43,583 nucleotides of DNA from NCBI GenBank assembly GCA_026393275.1, contig JAPLAM010000043.1, positions 1-43,583 of the forward strand, in the 5' to 3' direction. The notes under the pieces were generated by a model that was given only the letters and a program-made list of their open reading frames with translations, made no database searches and was not told the origin of the DNA. The position numbers were made by a program, and so were the translations under genes. Source of the DNA: Arthrobacter sp. (GTDB taxonomy: Bacteria; Actinomycetota; Actinomycetes; Actinomycetales; Micrococcaceae). The first letter of the stretch is position 1; every line of letters begins with the position of its first letter. Positions 1 to 7,923 of the stretch are shown here, in pieces.

Positions 1-138
1 CTTGACCCCGGAGTCCCGCACGGCCTCGATCAGGTCCGCCGGGATCCCGCTGAGGCCGAAGCCGCCGACCGCGAGCGTCATGCCGTCCCGCAGCACGTCC
101 TGCAGCGCGGCAGCCGCGCCGGATTTCACCTTTGACAT
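1..138 (-). CDS. 3-oxoacid CoA-transferase subunit A (5' part only)
   Basis: This is the N-terminal 46 codons of a gene that continues past the left edge. The peptide has an AVGGFGLSGIP segment, the glycine-rich N-terminal loop typical of subunit A of 3-oxoacid (succinyl-CoA:3-oxoacid or 3-oxoadipate) CoA-transferases, which move CoA from succinyl-CoA to a 3-oxo acid. Two ATGs lie six bases apart. The inner one (136-138) is chosen because GAGGAG sits six bases before it, whereas that box would touch the outer ATG. The divergent IclR regulator at 341 suggests an inducible catabolic operon, for example the beta-ketoadipate pathway. Which keto acid is used cannot be told from this fragment. Confidence 0.85.
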   Translation of the reverse strand, partial: MSKVKSGAAAALQDVLRDGMTLAVGGFGLSGIPADLIEAVRDSGVK

Positions 139-168
139 TTGCATCTCCTCATTGAGCTTTTGACGCAT

Positions 169-181
169 TCCACTTTGTGGA
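169..181. promoter_or_regulatory. Palindromic operator candidate 1 (TCCACTTTGTGGA)
   Basis: A perfect inverted repeat, TCCAC and GTGGA around three bases, lying about 30 bp upstream of the CoA-transferase start. The same arms recur at 289-301 next to the IclR gene. The likely binder is the IclR-family protein encoded at 341; this is inferred from position and symmetry. Confidence 0.55.
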
Positions 182-258
182 CCGTTCCTCTGCTGCTGGA
201 GCCTACGGTGCCGAAAAGGATACTGTCAACGGATGATTTTGCCGCGCCTCGTGCCGTT

Positions 259-271
259 TTTACAGTGTGGA
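259..271. promoter_or_regulatory. Degenerate operator half-site copy
   Basis: TTTACAGTGTGGA matches 10 of 13 positions of the palindrome at 289-301. One arm (TGTGGA) is intact and the other is degraded. Its centre is 30 bp from the perfect copy, close to three helical turns, so cooperative binding is possible. Confidence 0.35.
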
Positions 272-288
272 CGGTAGGCTGGCGTCTG

Positions 289-301
289 TCCACAATGTGG
301 A
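289..301. promoter_or_regulatory. Palindromic operator candidate 2 (TCCACAATGTGGA)
   Basis: A perfect 13-bp palindrome, TCCACA and TGTGGA around one base, about 40 bp upstream of the IclR start codon. It is placed where a regulator would control its own promoter as well as the divergent CoA-transferase operon. Binding by the IclR protein is inferred. Confidence 0.55.
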
Positions 302-340
302 TGATTTAGGCAATCCATCGCAAACTTCGGAGGAAACAGG

Positions 341-1114
341 ATGAACCCTTCACCTGTCCAGGGTGCCCAAGTGGTGAGCCGGGTAGCGGCCCTGCTCAGG
401 ATCGTGGGCCGGAAGCCGGAAGGCTCCCCGCTCGTTGAACTGGTGCGCGAATCCGGACTCACGAGGCCCACCGCGCACCGGTTGCTCAGCTCCCTGGCCG
501 CCGAAGGCCTGTTGGACCAGGACCCGCACAGCGGCAACTGGGTGCTGGGCCCGGAGATCCTGCTGCTGGGGTCGGTGGCCTCGGCACGCTTCCCGCTGGA
601 GGACATTGCCCGCCCCGGCCTGCGCCGGCTGGCCGAGCAAACCGGGGAGAGCGCCTTCTTCTCGATCCGCCGCGGCGCCGAGACGGTCTGCCTGCTCCGC
701 GAGGAGGGCAGCTTCCCGGTACGCTCCTTCGTGCTGCATGAGGGGGTCCGGTTCCCGCTGGGTGTCGCCTCAGCCGGCACCGCCATCATGGCGTTCCTTC
801 CGGCGGCGGAGCAGGAGGAGCTGCTGGCCGGCTGGACTGCCCATGCCGGCAGCTTTGCCGCCGGCCACAGCGAAGAGAAGGTCCGCGCGAACCTCGCAGC
901 GACGCGGCAGGCCGGCTATTCCGTGAACCCTGGCCTGGTGCTGGAAGGAAGCTGGGGGATGGGTGCCGCCGTCTTCGACCGTCGAGGTCGGCCGGCCTGG
1001 GCGCTGTCCCTAACCGGGATCGAACAGCGCTTCCGCGAGGACCGCCGCGAATTTCTGGGGCGCCTGTTGATGGACGAGGCGCACCGGATCTCCCTGCAGC
1101 TCCAGGGCAGCTGA
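341..1114 (+). CDS. IclR-family transcriptional regulator
   Basis: A 257-residue protein with the IclR family's two-part layout. An N-terminal winged helix-turn-helix (about residues 10-75; ESGLTRPTAHRLLSSL is the recognition-helix region) is followed by an effector-binding GAF-like domain (about 85-255, with the family-like segment FPLGVASAGTAIMAF). GGAGGAAAC lies just before the ATG. It is divergent from a 3-oxoacid CoA-transferase gene and palindromes occupy the space between, so it probably controls that operon and itself. Members of this group near such genes (PcaR, PcaU) respond to aromatic-catabolism intermediates; the actual ligand here is unknown. Confidence 0.9.
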   Translation: MNPSPVQGAQVVSRVAALLRIVGRKPEGSPLVELVRESGLTRPTAHRLLSSLAAEGLLDQDPHSGNWVLGPEILLLGSVASARFPLEDIARPGLRRLAEQTGESAFFSIRRGAETVCLLREEGSFPVRSFVLHEGVRFPLGVASAGTAIMAFLPAAEQEELLAGWTAHAGSFAAGHSEEKVRANLAATRQAGYSVNPGLVLEGSWGMGAAVFDRRGRPAWALSLTGIEQRFREDRREFLGRLLMDEAHRISLQLQGS

Positions 1115-1314
1115 GCGGGGAAGTTTTGCCGGGCGTATCGACAATCGGGCCGGATCGGAGAACCATGTGAACTGCAGCCGCGGGTCTGCATGCGCAGAAT
1201 TCGCGCCTCCTCCAATGTCCGGGCGGCGCGTCTGCCCAAACCCTACTTCCCCGCCTTGATGCTGGGACTTGGAGCTGAAGGAGAAACGGCGGACGCAGTC
1301 CAGGCCGGAGCGTA

Positions 1315-1339
1315 CCGCCGTCGTAATTTGCGACGGCGG
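1315..1339. other. Perfect 9-bp hairpin upstream of the cupredoxin gene
   Basis: CCGCCGTCG and CGACGGCGG pair perfectly around a 7-base loop, TAATTTG. It lies 200 bp after the IclR stop and 57 bp before the chosen cupredoxin start. No T-run follows, so it could end IclR transcription or act as a leader structure. The rest of 1115-1396 shows no gene. Confidence 0.4.
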
Positions 1340-1396
1340 CGCACAACGTAAGCCGGTTTCCCGGCTGTTTCCTCCAGCTACAAAGGAATGAGTCTG

Positions 1397-2362
1397 ATGA
1401 CTCGTCAAGCAGAAATCCACCTCGCGCCGCGTCTGCTGCGCCTTCTTATTGCTTTCATCGCCGCCGTCCTGCTGCCGGTATCCGTCGGTGGTGCCGCCGC
1501 CGCGGACGGCGGAAAATCAGCCAGGACGTGGACGGTCCTGGTCGGGTCCGAGTCCTCAGACCAGGCCATTCAGGGCATGGCGTTCCTGCCGGAAAACATT
1601 TACGTGAATGCCGGCGACAAGGTCACCTGGCGGGCCAACTCCGCAGAGATCCATACCGTGACGTTCCTGGCGGAAGGCCAGTCCCTGGATTCCACCCAGC
1701 CCTTCAACCCCGCCGTTCCGGCCGACGTCACCCAAATGGGCGGCAAGGACTATGACGGGCATTCCTATTACACCTCCGGCGTCATGACGAACGTGTCAGA
1801 CAGCGGATTCGTACAGGTCAAGAAATACACCCTGGCATTCGCTAACCAAGGCGACTTCACCTACTACTGCCTGGTGCACGGCATGGCCATGAAAGGCACG
1901 GTCCATGTCCGGGCGGCGGGAACGGAATACCCGTACAGCCAGTCGCAGTACGACCACCAGTCCGAGAAGCGCGAGCGGACCATTCTGCGGGACGGAGAGC
2001 GGCAGTGGGACGTGGCGCGGGATCAGGCGGGCCCCCACACCGTGATTGCCGGGACAGACAACGGGACGTCAATGGTGATGAGGTTTGTCCAGCAGAAGAT
2101 CGAGATCCGGGTGGGGGAGTCGGTGACGTTCGTCAACAACGGCATGGGTGCCCCGCATACCGTAACTTTCGGGACCGAACCGGCTAATTTCCTCGCGCCG
2201 TTGGGGGACCGGGACCAGTTCAGCGGAGGGGACCTCAACTCGGGCCTCATGCCGCCGGGCAGCAGCTTCAAGGTGACCTTCACGAAGGCCGGCGAGTTTG
2301 ATTACATCTGCGCCCTGCACGACTACATGGGCATGAAGGGAACCGTGGTGGTCCGGAAGTGA
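1397..2362 (+). CDS. Secreted protein with two plastocyanin-like copper domains
   Basis: A signal peptide (hydrophobic core about residues 11-30, likely cut after GGAAA) precedes two cupredoxin domains at about 45-175 and 215-321. Each keeps type-1 copper ligands: an early His (AEIHTVTF and GAPHTVTF) and a late Cys-His-Met cluster (YYCLVHGMAMKG and YICALHDYMGMKG). The two domains resemble each other at both sites, suggesting an internal duplication. ATG 1397 is preferred because AAGGA sits nine bases before it; an in-frame ATG at 1388 touches that box. Role: extracytoplasmic electron carrier or copper-binding protein, partner unknown. No oxidase or copper-transport gene is adjacent. Confidence 0.85.
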   Translation: MTRQAEIHLAPRLLRLLIAFIAAVLLPVSVGGAAAADGGKSARTWTVLVGSESSDQAIQGMAFLPENIYVNAGDKVTWRANSAEIHTVTFLAEGQSLDSTQPFNPAVPADVTQMGGKDYDGHSYYTSGVMTNVSDSGFVQVKKYTLAFANQGDFTYYCLVHGMAMKGTVHVRAAGTEYPYSQSQYDHQSEKRERTILRDGERQWDVARDQAGPHTVIAGTDNGTSMVMRFVQQKIEIRVGESVTFVNNGMGAPHTVTFGTEPANFLAPLGDRDQFSGGDLNSGLMPPGSSFKVTFTKAGEFDYICALHDYMGMKGTVVVRK

Positions 2363-2409
2363 CCGGAGTGCGAACAAATCCGGTGTAGGAACGGTCCGGG
2401 GGTGGAAGG

Positions 2410-3234
2410 TTACTGCTTCCACCAGGTGTCGAAAAGGGTGACCGGGATGGTGCGTTTGTGCCGCGTCCGCAGGTACTTCTGCTCGATCAGCTCGGCGGCG
2501 GCGTCGGGGATGTCCCGGCCTTCAAGATAATCGTCAATCTGGTCATAGCTCAGGCCGAGCTCCTCCTCGTCCGTGCGGCCGGGCGTGTGGTCCAGGAGGT
2601 CCGCCGTCGGAACCTTCTCCCAGATCCGGGCGGGTGCCCCGAGTTCGGCCAGCAGGGCACGGTTCTGGCGCTTGTTCAGGCCATAGAGCGGGAGGATGTC
2701 AGCGCCGCCGTCGCCGTACTTGGTGAAGAAGCCGGTCACGGACTCCGCCCCGTGGTCGGTGCCGATTACCAGGTAGTTATGCTCCCCGGCCAAGGCGTAC
2801 TGGGCGATCATGCGCGTGCGGGCCTTGGTGTTGCCCTTGTGGAAATCGGAGATCCCGTTGCCCACGGTCTTCTCGAACTCATCCTCGAAGCCGTCCACCG
2901 CGGCCGAAATGTTGAAGGTCCATTCCGTCTTGGCCCGAACGAAGTCCAGCGCCGCCTGGGCGTCGTCCTCGTCGTGCTGCACTCCGTAGGGAAGCCGGAC
3001 GGCCACGAAGTTTGCCTCTACGCCCTCGGTGTCGAGCTCCTCGACCGCCAGCTGGGCCAGCCTGCCGGCCAGCGAGGAATCCAGGCCGCCGGAGATGCCG
3101 AGGACGAAGCCCTTGGTGTGGCTGGCCTTGAGGTACTCCTTGAGGAACGTGACGCGCTTGCGCACCTCCCCGGCCGGGTCGATTCGGGGCAGCACGCCCA
3201 TTTCTTCAATGATCTTGGCCTGGAGTTCACGCAT
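2410..3234 (-). CDS. nadE: NH3-dependent NAD+ synthetase
   Basis: The 274-residue protein amidates deamido-NAD to NAD+, the last step of NAD synthesis, using ammonia and ATP. The PP-loop ATP-binding motif SGGLDSS is at residues 48-54 and the GTDHGAE substrate-binding stretch is near 157. Length matches the small, ammonia-using class; there is no N-terminal glutaminase domain as in large NadE. The start follows a TAGGCT box by seven bases (3242-3247), so the mRNA is probably leaderless, although GAGG also lies a few bases upstream. It converges with the cupredoxin gene; 47 bp separate them. Confidence 0.97.
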   Translation of the reverse strand: MRELQAKIIEEMGVLPRIDPAGEVRKRVTFLKEYLKASHTKGFVLGISGGLDSSLAGRLAQLAVEELDTEGVEANFVAVRLPYGVQHDEDDAQAALDFVRAKTEWTFNISAAVDGFEDEFEKTVGNGISDFHKGNTKARTRMIAQYALAGEHNYLVIGTDHGAESVTGFFTKYGDGGADILPLYGLNKRQNRALLAELGAPARIWEKVPTADLLDHTPGRTDEEELGLSYDQIDDYLEGRDIPDAAAELIEQKYLRTRHKRTIPVTLFDTWWKQ

Positions 3235-3241
3235 GCCTCAC

Positions 3242-3247
3242 AGCCTA
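3242..3247 (-). promoter_or_regulatory. -10 box of nadE (leaderless start)
   Basis: Read on the minus strand, TAGGCT ends seven bases before the nadE ATG, so transcription would begin at or next to the start codon. The same spacing recurs at nine other genes in this window. Confidence 0.55.
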
Positions 3248-3355
3248 GCCAGCCGTGTCAATCGGGCTCAACTGTTGCCGGCAGCCAGACCGGCGTCGCC
3301 GGTTAAGAACCGCCGCGAAAACCCCTCCCGCGGACACCCCCCGGAGGCGTAGCGT

Positions 3356-4615
3356 ATGGCCATGGAGACGACAGGGTGCGCGGTGGTGGGCGGCGGCCCG
3401 GCCGGTATGATGCTTGGCCTGCTGCTGGCCCGGGCCGGCGTGCGGGTGACGGTCCTGGAGAAGCACGCGGACTTCTTGCGCGACTTCCGCGGCGACACCG
3501 TGCACCCCTCGACGATCCGGCTGATGGACGAACTGGGCCTGGGCCAGGAGTTCCGCAAGTTGCCGCAGAGCCGCCTGAAGAGCGTCGTCTTCCCGGTCCC
3601 TGACGGGCCTCCGGTGACCATGGGCGACTTTGACTCCCTGCGGCCGCCGTACAACTACGTCGCGATGATGCCGCAGTGGGATTTCCTGAATTTCCTCGCG
3701 GCGGCTGCGGCCGAGGAGCCGGGATTCACGCTGCTCATGAACCACACGGCCACCGGGCTGGTCCGCGACGGCGGACGTGTCCGCGGCGTCCGCCTCCGCG
3801 GCCCGGACGGCGCGCAGGCGGAACTCCTGGCCGACGTGGTGGTCGCCACTGACGGCCGTCATTCCGCCCTTCGAAGCGCTGCCGGGCTGGCGCCGAAAGA
3901 GTTTCCGGTGCCCTTCGACGCCTGGTGGTTCCGGTTGCCCCGGCACTCCGCCGAAGCGGGTGAGGTGGCCGGGCTGGTGCCCGCGTTCGGCCCGGGCGAA
4001 GCGCTGGTGGCCCTTACCCGGAACGACTACTACCAAATGGGTTACCTCGCCCCGAAGGGCACCGATGCCAGGATCCGTGCGGAGGGCGTTGAAGGGTTCC
4101 GACGGCGGATCGCTGCGCTCCGCCCGGACCTCGCCGACCGCGTTGACGCCATCCATTCCCTCGACGAACTTCACTGGCTCGACGTGCGCCTCGACCGGCT
4201 GCGCTCATGGCACATCAACGGGCTGCTTTGCATCGGCGACGCGGCGCATGCGATGTCGCCGGCCGGCGGCGTCGGCATCAACCTCGCCATCCAGGACGCT
4301 GTCGCCGCATCGGAGCTCCTTGCACCCGCGCTGCTCCGGGGCCGGGTCACCACGGCAGACCTCGAGGCAGTCGAGCGGCGACGGCGTCCGCCCACGGTCA
4401 TAGTCCAGACCGCTCAGCGGCTCATGCACCGCGCCGTCTTCGGCCCGATCATGACCGGGAAAAGGACCAAAATTCCGGTCGCGGTGCTCTTCCTGGCCCG
4501 GCACGTTCCGGCCGTCCGCAGAATCATTCCCCGGTTTATTGCCTTTGGGCCGCGGCCGGAGCACGCGCCGGCGTTCGCGCGGCGCGCCGAAGCCCGGCCG
4601 CAGCCGCAGTCCTAG
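3356..4615 (+). CDS. FAD-dependent monooxygenase (UbiH/PHBH-like)
   Basis: A 419-residue flavoprotein of the group A aromatic hydroxylase fold. The N-terminal Rossmann motif VVGGGPAGMM is at about residues 10-19, followed by an acidic strand end (VLEKH). The second FAD motif, GDAAHAMSPAGGVGIN, is near 292-307. A DG-type motif (VVATDGRHSALR) near 160 binds both FAD and NAD(P)H in this family. The ATG is eight bases after GGAGG. The substrate cannot be predicted; relatives hydroxylate phenols, quinones or antibiotics. It stands alone between nadE and pyrE. Confidence 0.85.
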   Translation: MAMETTGCAVVGGGPAGMMLGLLLARAGVRVTVLEKHADFLRDFRGDTVHPSTIRLMDELGLGQEFRKLPQSRLKSVVFPVPDGPPVTMGDFDSLRPPYNYVAMMPQWDFLNFLAAAAAEEPGFTLLMNHTATGLVRDGGRVRGVRLRGPDGAQAELLADVVVATDGRHSALRSAAGLAPKEFPVPFDAWWFRLPRHSAEAGEVAGLVPAFGPGEALVALTRNDYYQMGYLAPKGTDARIRAEGVEGFRRRIAALRPDLADRVDAIHSLDELHWLDVRLDRLRSWHINGLLCIGDAAHAMSPAGGVGINLAIQDAVAASELLAPALLRGRVTTADLEAVERRRRPPTVIVQTAQRLMHRAVFGPIMTGKRTKIPVAVLFLARHVPAVRRIIPRFIAFGPRPEHAPAFARRAEARPQPQS

Positions 4616-4668
4616 CCGGTCATTACCTCGGGCCCGTAATCACACACGGACCGGCCACGGCCAGCCAC

Positions 4669-4674
4669 TAAACT
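4669..4674 (+). promoter_or_regulatory. -10 box of pyrE (leaderless start)
   Basis: TAAACT followed by seven bases and then the pyrE ATG, with no purine-rich ribosome-binding site between them. No clear -35 element is visible. Confidence 0.5.
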
Positions 4675-4681
4675 GGGTCCC

Positions 4682-5266
4682 ATGACTGCCACCAGTGACC
4701 TTGCAGCGGATGCCGCTGCCGCCCGTGCCCGCCTCCTGGACCTGATCAAGGAGCTGGCCGTCGTCCGCGGCAAGGTCATCCTCTCCAGCGGTGCCGAGGC
4801 CGACTACTACATCGACCTGCGCCGCATCACGCTGCACCACGAGGCCTCCAAGCTCGTCGGCCAGGTCATGCTGTCCCTGCTGGACGACGCCGGGATCGAC
4901 TTTGAGTGCGCCGGCGGACTCACCATGGGGGCTGACCCGGTGGGTACCGCCGTCATGCGCGCCGCCGTCGACGCCGGCCGCCCCGTGGACGCCTTCGTGG
5001 TCCGCAAGGCGCAGAAGTCCTACGGCATGGGCCGCCAGGTCGAAGGCCCCTTGGTGGAGGGCCGCAAGGTCCTGGTCCTGGAGGACACCTCCACGACGGG
5101 CGGCTCCGCGCTGACCGCCGTCGAAGGCGTGCGCAAGGCCGGCGGCAACGTCGTGGCCGTGGCCGTGATCGTGGACCGCGACACCGGTGCGAAAGAAAAG
5201 ATCGAAGCCGAAGCCGGCGTCCCCTACCTGTTCGCTTTCGGCAAGGACGAACTCGGCCTGAGCTAA
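4682..5266 (+). CDS. pyrE: Orotate phosphoribosyltransferase
   Basis: A 194-residue enzyme that joins orotate and PRPP to make orotidine monophosphate in pyrimidine synthesis. The PRPP-binding loop VLVLEDTSTTGGSA is at about residues 129-142, and the catalytic flexible loop with lysines (FVVRKAQKSYGMG) lies before it. The N-terminal hood region has SGAEADYYIDLRR. Length is normal for the actinobacterial form. pyrE is single here, not within a pyr operon, and appears to start from its own leaderless promoter. Confidence 0.97.
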   Translation: MTATSDLAADAAAARARLLDLIKELAVVRGKVILSSGAEADYYIDLRRITLHHEASKLVGQVMLSLLDDAGIDFECAGGLTMGADPVGTAVMRAAVDAGRPVDAFVVRKAQKSYGMGRQVEGPLVEGRKVLVLEDTSTTGGSALTAVEGVRKAGGNVVAVAVIVDRDTGAKEKIEAEAGVPYLFAFGKDELGLS

Positions 5267-5376
5267 GGTTCGCCGCCAGCGGACGGGGCGGGTGTGGACG
5301 GTGCTTTGGGGGATGTCTTATCATTTTTCAGACACCTTCCTCGGTGCCATGTACCCCGTAGTTGGAGAAACGCGCT

Positions 5377-6150
5377 ATGCTCCCGCCCCAGGAAGACCTA
5401 AGTCCGGCACCCATCAGTACCGCCGACCAGGTCCAGAACCTCATCCTCGACAGCACGGACTTTGAGGAGTTCCTCAACGAACTTGCCCGGTTTTCCGCCC
5501 ACCAGGTGGCCGGAGAGGGTGACGACGCGCTTTGCGGGATCACCCTGCTGCGGGACCGGAAAGCGGCGACCATCGGTTGGAGCAGCGACACGGCGCGGGA
5601 AGTGGACGAGATCCAGTACCGGCTGGCCCAGGGGCCGTGCCTGACGGCAGCGCAGGAGGAGCGCGAAGTCTACGTGCCGGACCTCTTCGACGAAGACCGC
5701 TGGGGTCCCGACTATGCCAACGCGGTGGCCTCCCACGGCCTGCGGTCGGTGCTGTCGGTGCCCTTCCACCTTCAAGGCGAAGCCCAGGCCGCCTTGAACC
5801 TCTATTCCGATGTTGCGCACAAGTTCGACGGCGATGTGGCCGACCGGGCGCGCGACTACACCCGACAGATCTCCCAGGCGCTCCGCATGGCCGTGCGCTT
5901 TTCGCTGCACACGGACAGTGCGACCAACCTGCGGGCCACGCTCGAATCCCGCACTGTCATCGACATGGCGATCGGCATCGTGATGGCCCAGAACCGCTGC
6001 AACCAGGACGCGGCGGTCCGGATCCTCACCGACGCGTCGAGCAATGGCAATGTAAAACTGCGGGACATCGCCACCTCGCTGGTGGAGTCCGTGGGCGGCT
6101 CGGAGACCAAGACGCACTTTCAGGAGCCCGATCGGCAGGCTGCCGGATAA
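5377..6150 (+). CDS. GAF and ANTAR domain protein (RNA-binding antiterminator)
   Basis: A 257-residue protein: a GAF sensor domain at about residues 15-155 and a C-terminal ANTAR domain at about 175-235 (SRTVIDMAIGIVMAQNRCNQDAAVRIL). ANTAR domains bind paired hairpins in nascent RNA and prevent termination; GAF domains sense small molecules or redox state. ATG 5377 is chosen because GGAG lies nine bases before it. A STAS-like gene follows 89 bp downstream on the same strand, so the two may form one signalling unit. The GAF ligand is unknown, and I could not identify a convincing twin-hairpin target nearby. Confidence 0.88.
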   Translation: MLPPQEDLSPAPISTADQVQNLILDSTDFEEFLNELARFSAHQVAGEGDDALCGITLLRDRKAATIGWSSDTAREVDEIQYRLAQGPCLTAAQEEREVYVPDLFDEDRWGPDYANAVASHGLRSVLSVPFHLQGEAQAALNLYSDVAHKFDGDVADRARDYTRQISQALRMAVRFSLHTDSATNLRATLESRTVIDMAIGIVMAQNRCNQDAAVRILTDASSNGNVKLRDIATSLVESVGGSETKTHFQEPDRQAAG

Positions 6151-6239
6151 TCCTGCGCTGCGACTTGTGCCCGCCCGACCCTGCCGTTACGCTGAGGAAG
6201 GTTGAGCCGTCGGCCATAGACACTTTCTTTGGAGTACCT

Positions 6240-6791
6240 ATGGACCAATCTCTTAACGCCCACGTTAAATTCGATGTCGCCTCAGACCTCATCCGGATCG
6301 ACGTCCGCGGAAGCCTCACCCAGGACACCCGCCAGGACCTGATGCAGCTGATCCAGCGCATCCGCCGCATGGGCATCAGCTCCCACATCCGCGTCGACCT
6401 GGCGCAGGCCCAGTGCGTGGAATCATGCGCCCTTGCCGGCCTGCGTAACGACCTCAACGCCATAGACGGCGGGGCCGGCCGACTCAAGGTGGCCGGGAGC
6501 CTGACCGGCGCCGCCGGCGTTTCGCTCGAGCTGCAAATGATCGCCCAAGACTTCGGCAGGGACTTTCAGCCGCTGGACCTTTCCGCAGATTTCCTGGCCT
6601 CGATCGATCCTTCCGGAAGCCGTCCGCTGGCGCGTTACTCCGACGATGAACTGCTGGCCGCCAGTGACTCGGTCTTCGGCAAGCTGGACGACCCGGACGC
6701 CGGGGCGCCCTCGGAACTCCTGGCCCAGTACGAGGACATCCGCCTGGAGATCACCCGGCGCGAATTTGGGATGCCCGTCGACGCGCAGTAG
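6240..6791 (+). CDS. STAS-like (anti-anti-sigma-type) protein
   Basis: A 183-residue protein. About the first 100 residues follow the STAS fold pattern: VKFDVASDLIRIDVRGSL, a helix, then the IRVDLAQAQCVES strand-loop where anti-anti-sigma factors carry their phospho-serine. Here the site reads ESCALAGL, with Ser and Cys at the position expected for DSSGL. A second, unrecognised part (about 125-183) is acidic and probably helical (SDDELLAASDSVFGKL). The ATG has GGAG five bases before it. The open frame extends far upstream, but that part is out of frame with the GAF-ANTAR gene it overlaps and is not coding. STAS assignment is by pattern only. Confidence 0.65.
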   Translation: MDQSLNAHVKFDVASDLIRIDVRGSLTQDTRQDLMQLIQRIRRMGISSHIRVDLAQAQCVESCALAGLRNDLNAIDGGAGRLKVAGSLTGAAGVSLELQMIAQDFGRDFQPLDLSADFLASIDPSGSRPLARYSDDELLAASDSVFGKLDDPDAGAPSELLAQYEDIRLEITRREFGMPVDAQ

Positions 6792-6842
6792 CGTCGCGAC
6801 CCCCTGCGAACCGGAGTTTTCTCCTGCGTGCGCCGCACTGGC

Positions 6843-6848
6843 TACGGT
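6843..6848 (+). promoter_or_regulatory. -10 box of the alpha/beta hydrolase gene (leaderless start)
   Basis: TACGGT, six bases, then GTG 6855. It supports the GTG at 6855 over the longer in-frame start at 6828. Confidence 0.45.
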
Positions 6849-6854
6849 AGAGGT

Positions 6855-7895
6855 GTGCCGCGTGAGACGGAAGCAAACGATCGGCGCGGGCCGGAGACTG
6901 CCGAGGCCCGCGTGCTTCGGCACGCCGCGGAGCTCAAGCGGTTCTCGCGGCGGAACTTCCTCCTTGGCGCCGGCGGCGCCGCCGTCCTGGCCGCGGATAT
7001 GCTGTTCACCCGTCGGGTGCAGGCCGAGCGGCGGGTAAACAAGATCCTCACGGTGCCCGACGACGTCGCCGAACGGTACTTTCCCCGCGCCAGCTGGTTC
7101 CTTTTTCCGGGGTACAAGACCAGCTGGGAAGAGGCGCAATGGATCCTGAATTCACTGCGCGGTGCGTTGAACCAGCGCGGCCAGCTGGCCGCCGTCGGCT
7201 ATTCCAATGTGGGCCTGGACATCGACAAGATCGTCATCGCCGTCATTGAGCATGTCCGGGCGCACCAGCTCGACACGCTCTACTTCTACGGCCACAGCTT
7301 CGGCGGGATGGTCGCGGTGCAGGTCGCCGCCCGCTTGCTGGAACTGCACGGCGTCAAAGTGGCGTTCATCCTGCTCGACTCCAGCCCGTCCAGCCGGTAC
7401 GACGTCCTGGACCAGAGCTGGTTCGAGGGGGTGGTTTTCCTCTACGAGAGCGGCTTCCGGTTCCCCACTGTGCTGCGCGGCGGCTACGAACTCGGCGAGC
7501 GGGTGCTCAACAAACACGAGCGCAGCTGGGGCCAGGTGCTGGACCAGACGTTGGAACAGCTGTCGCCGATCGCCCCGTCCAGCGTGCTGATCCAGACCGA
7601 ATCGGCGTACATCTACCACTTCGACCTGAACCGCTTCGTCGGCAAGCTCGGGGACGCGAAGATGGCGTTCATCGGCAACCCCGCGGACGATACCGTGAGC
7701 TACGAGACGGCCCGGGACGCCTGGATGCTGCGGTTCAAGGCGAACATGGTCTCGGATTCGCTGCGGACGGACGGTGCCCGGCCCGCGCACGCCAGCCCGC
7801 AATGGAGTCCGTTCGTCTACCGGCCGCTCATCGAACAGCTCCAGGACGAGTTCTTGCCGCTGCCCTCGGGCGGCGGCAAGAAGATCGCCTACTAA
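6855..7895 (+). CDS. Tat-exported or membrane-anchored alpha/beta hydrolase
   Basis: About 346 residues. A twin-arginine motif (FSRRNFLLGAGGAAVLAA, about residues 30-47) directs folded export or forms an anchor. The hydrolase fold has the nucleophile elbow YGHSFGG near residue 143, giving the catalytic serine. The IGNPADDTVSYE segment is the likely acid-residue region. A late histidine is expected, but which one serves (for example in PAHAS) is unclear. GTG 6855 is chosen because it follows a TACGGT box by six bases; GTG 6828 would add nine residues. Substrate unknown; esterase or lipase-like activity outside the membrane is the best guess. Confidence 0.75.
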   Translation: MPRETEANDRRGPETAEARVLRHAAELKRFSRRNFLLGAGGAAVLAADMLFTRRVQAERRVNKILTVPDDVAERYFPRASWFLFPGYKTSWEEAQWILNSLRGALNQRGQLAAVGYSNVGLDIDKIVIAVIEHVRAHQLDTLYFYGHSFGGMVAVQVAARLLELHGVKVAFILLDSSPSSRYDVLDQSWFEGVVFLYESGFRFPTVLRGGYELGERVLNKHERSWGQVLDQTLEQLSPIAPSSVLIQTESAYIYHFDLNRFVGKLGDAKMAFIGNPADDTVSYETARDAWMLRFKANMVSDSLRTDGARPAHASPQWSPFVYRPLIEQLQDEFLPLPSGGGKKIAY

Positions 7896-7923
7896 GGCCG
7901 CAGGGCGGTCCCGGCCGTCCCGC

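Noticed and set aside
2363..2409. CCGGA/TCCGG repeats between the cupredoxin gene and nadE as a terminator
   Set aside because: Stem of only 5 bp with a long loop and no T-run; too weak to support.
5532..6239. A 236-codon upstream extension of the STAS-like frame
   Set aside because: It lies out of frame over the GAF-ANTAR gene. The ATG at 6240 with GGAG fits, and only the part after it looks like protein.
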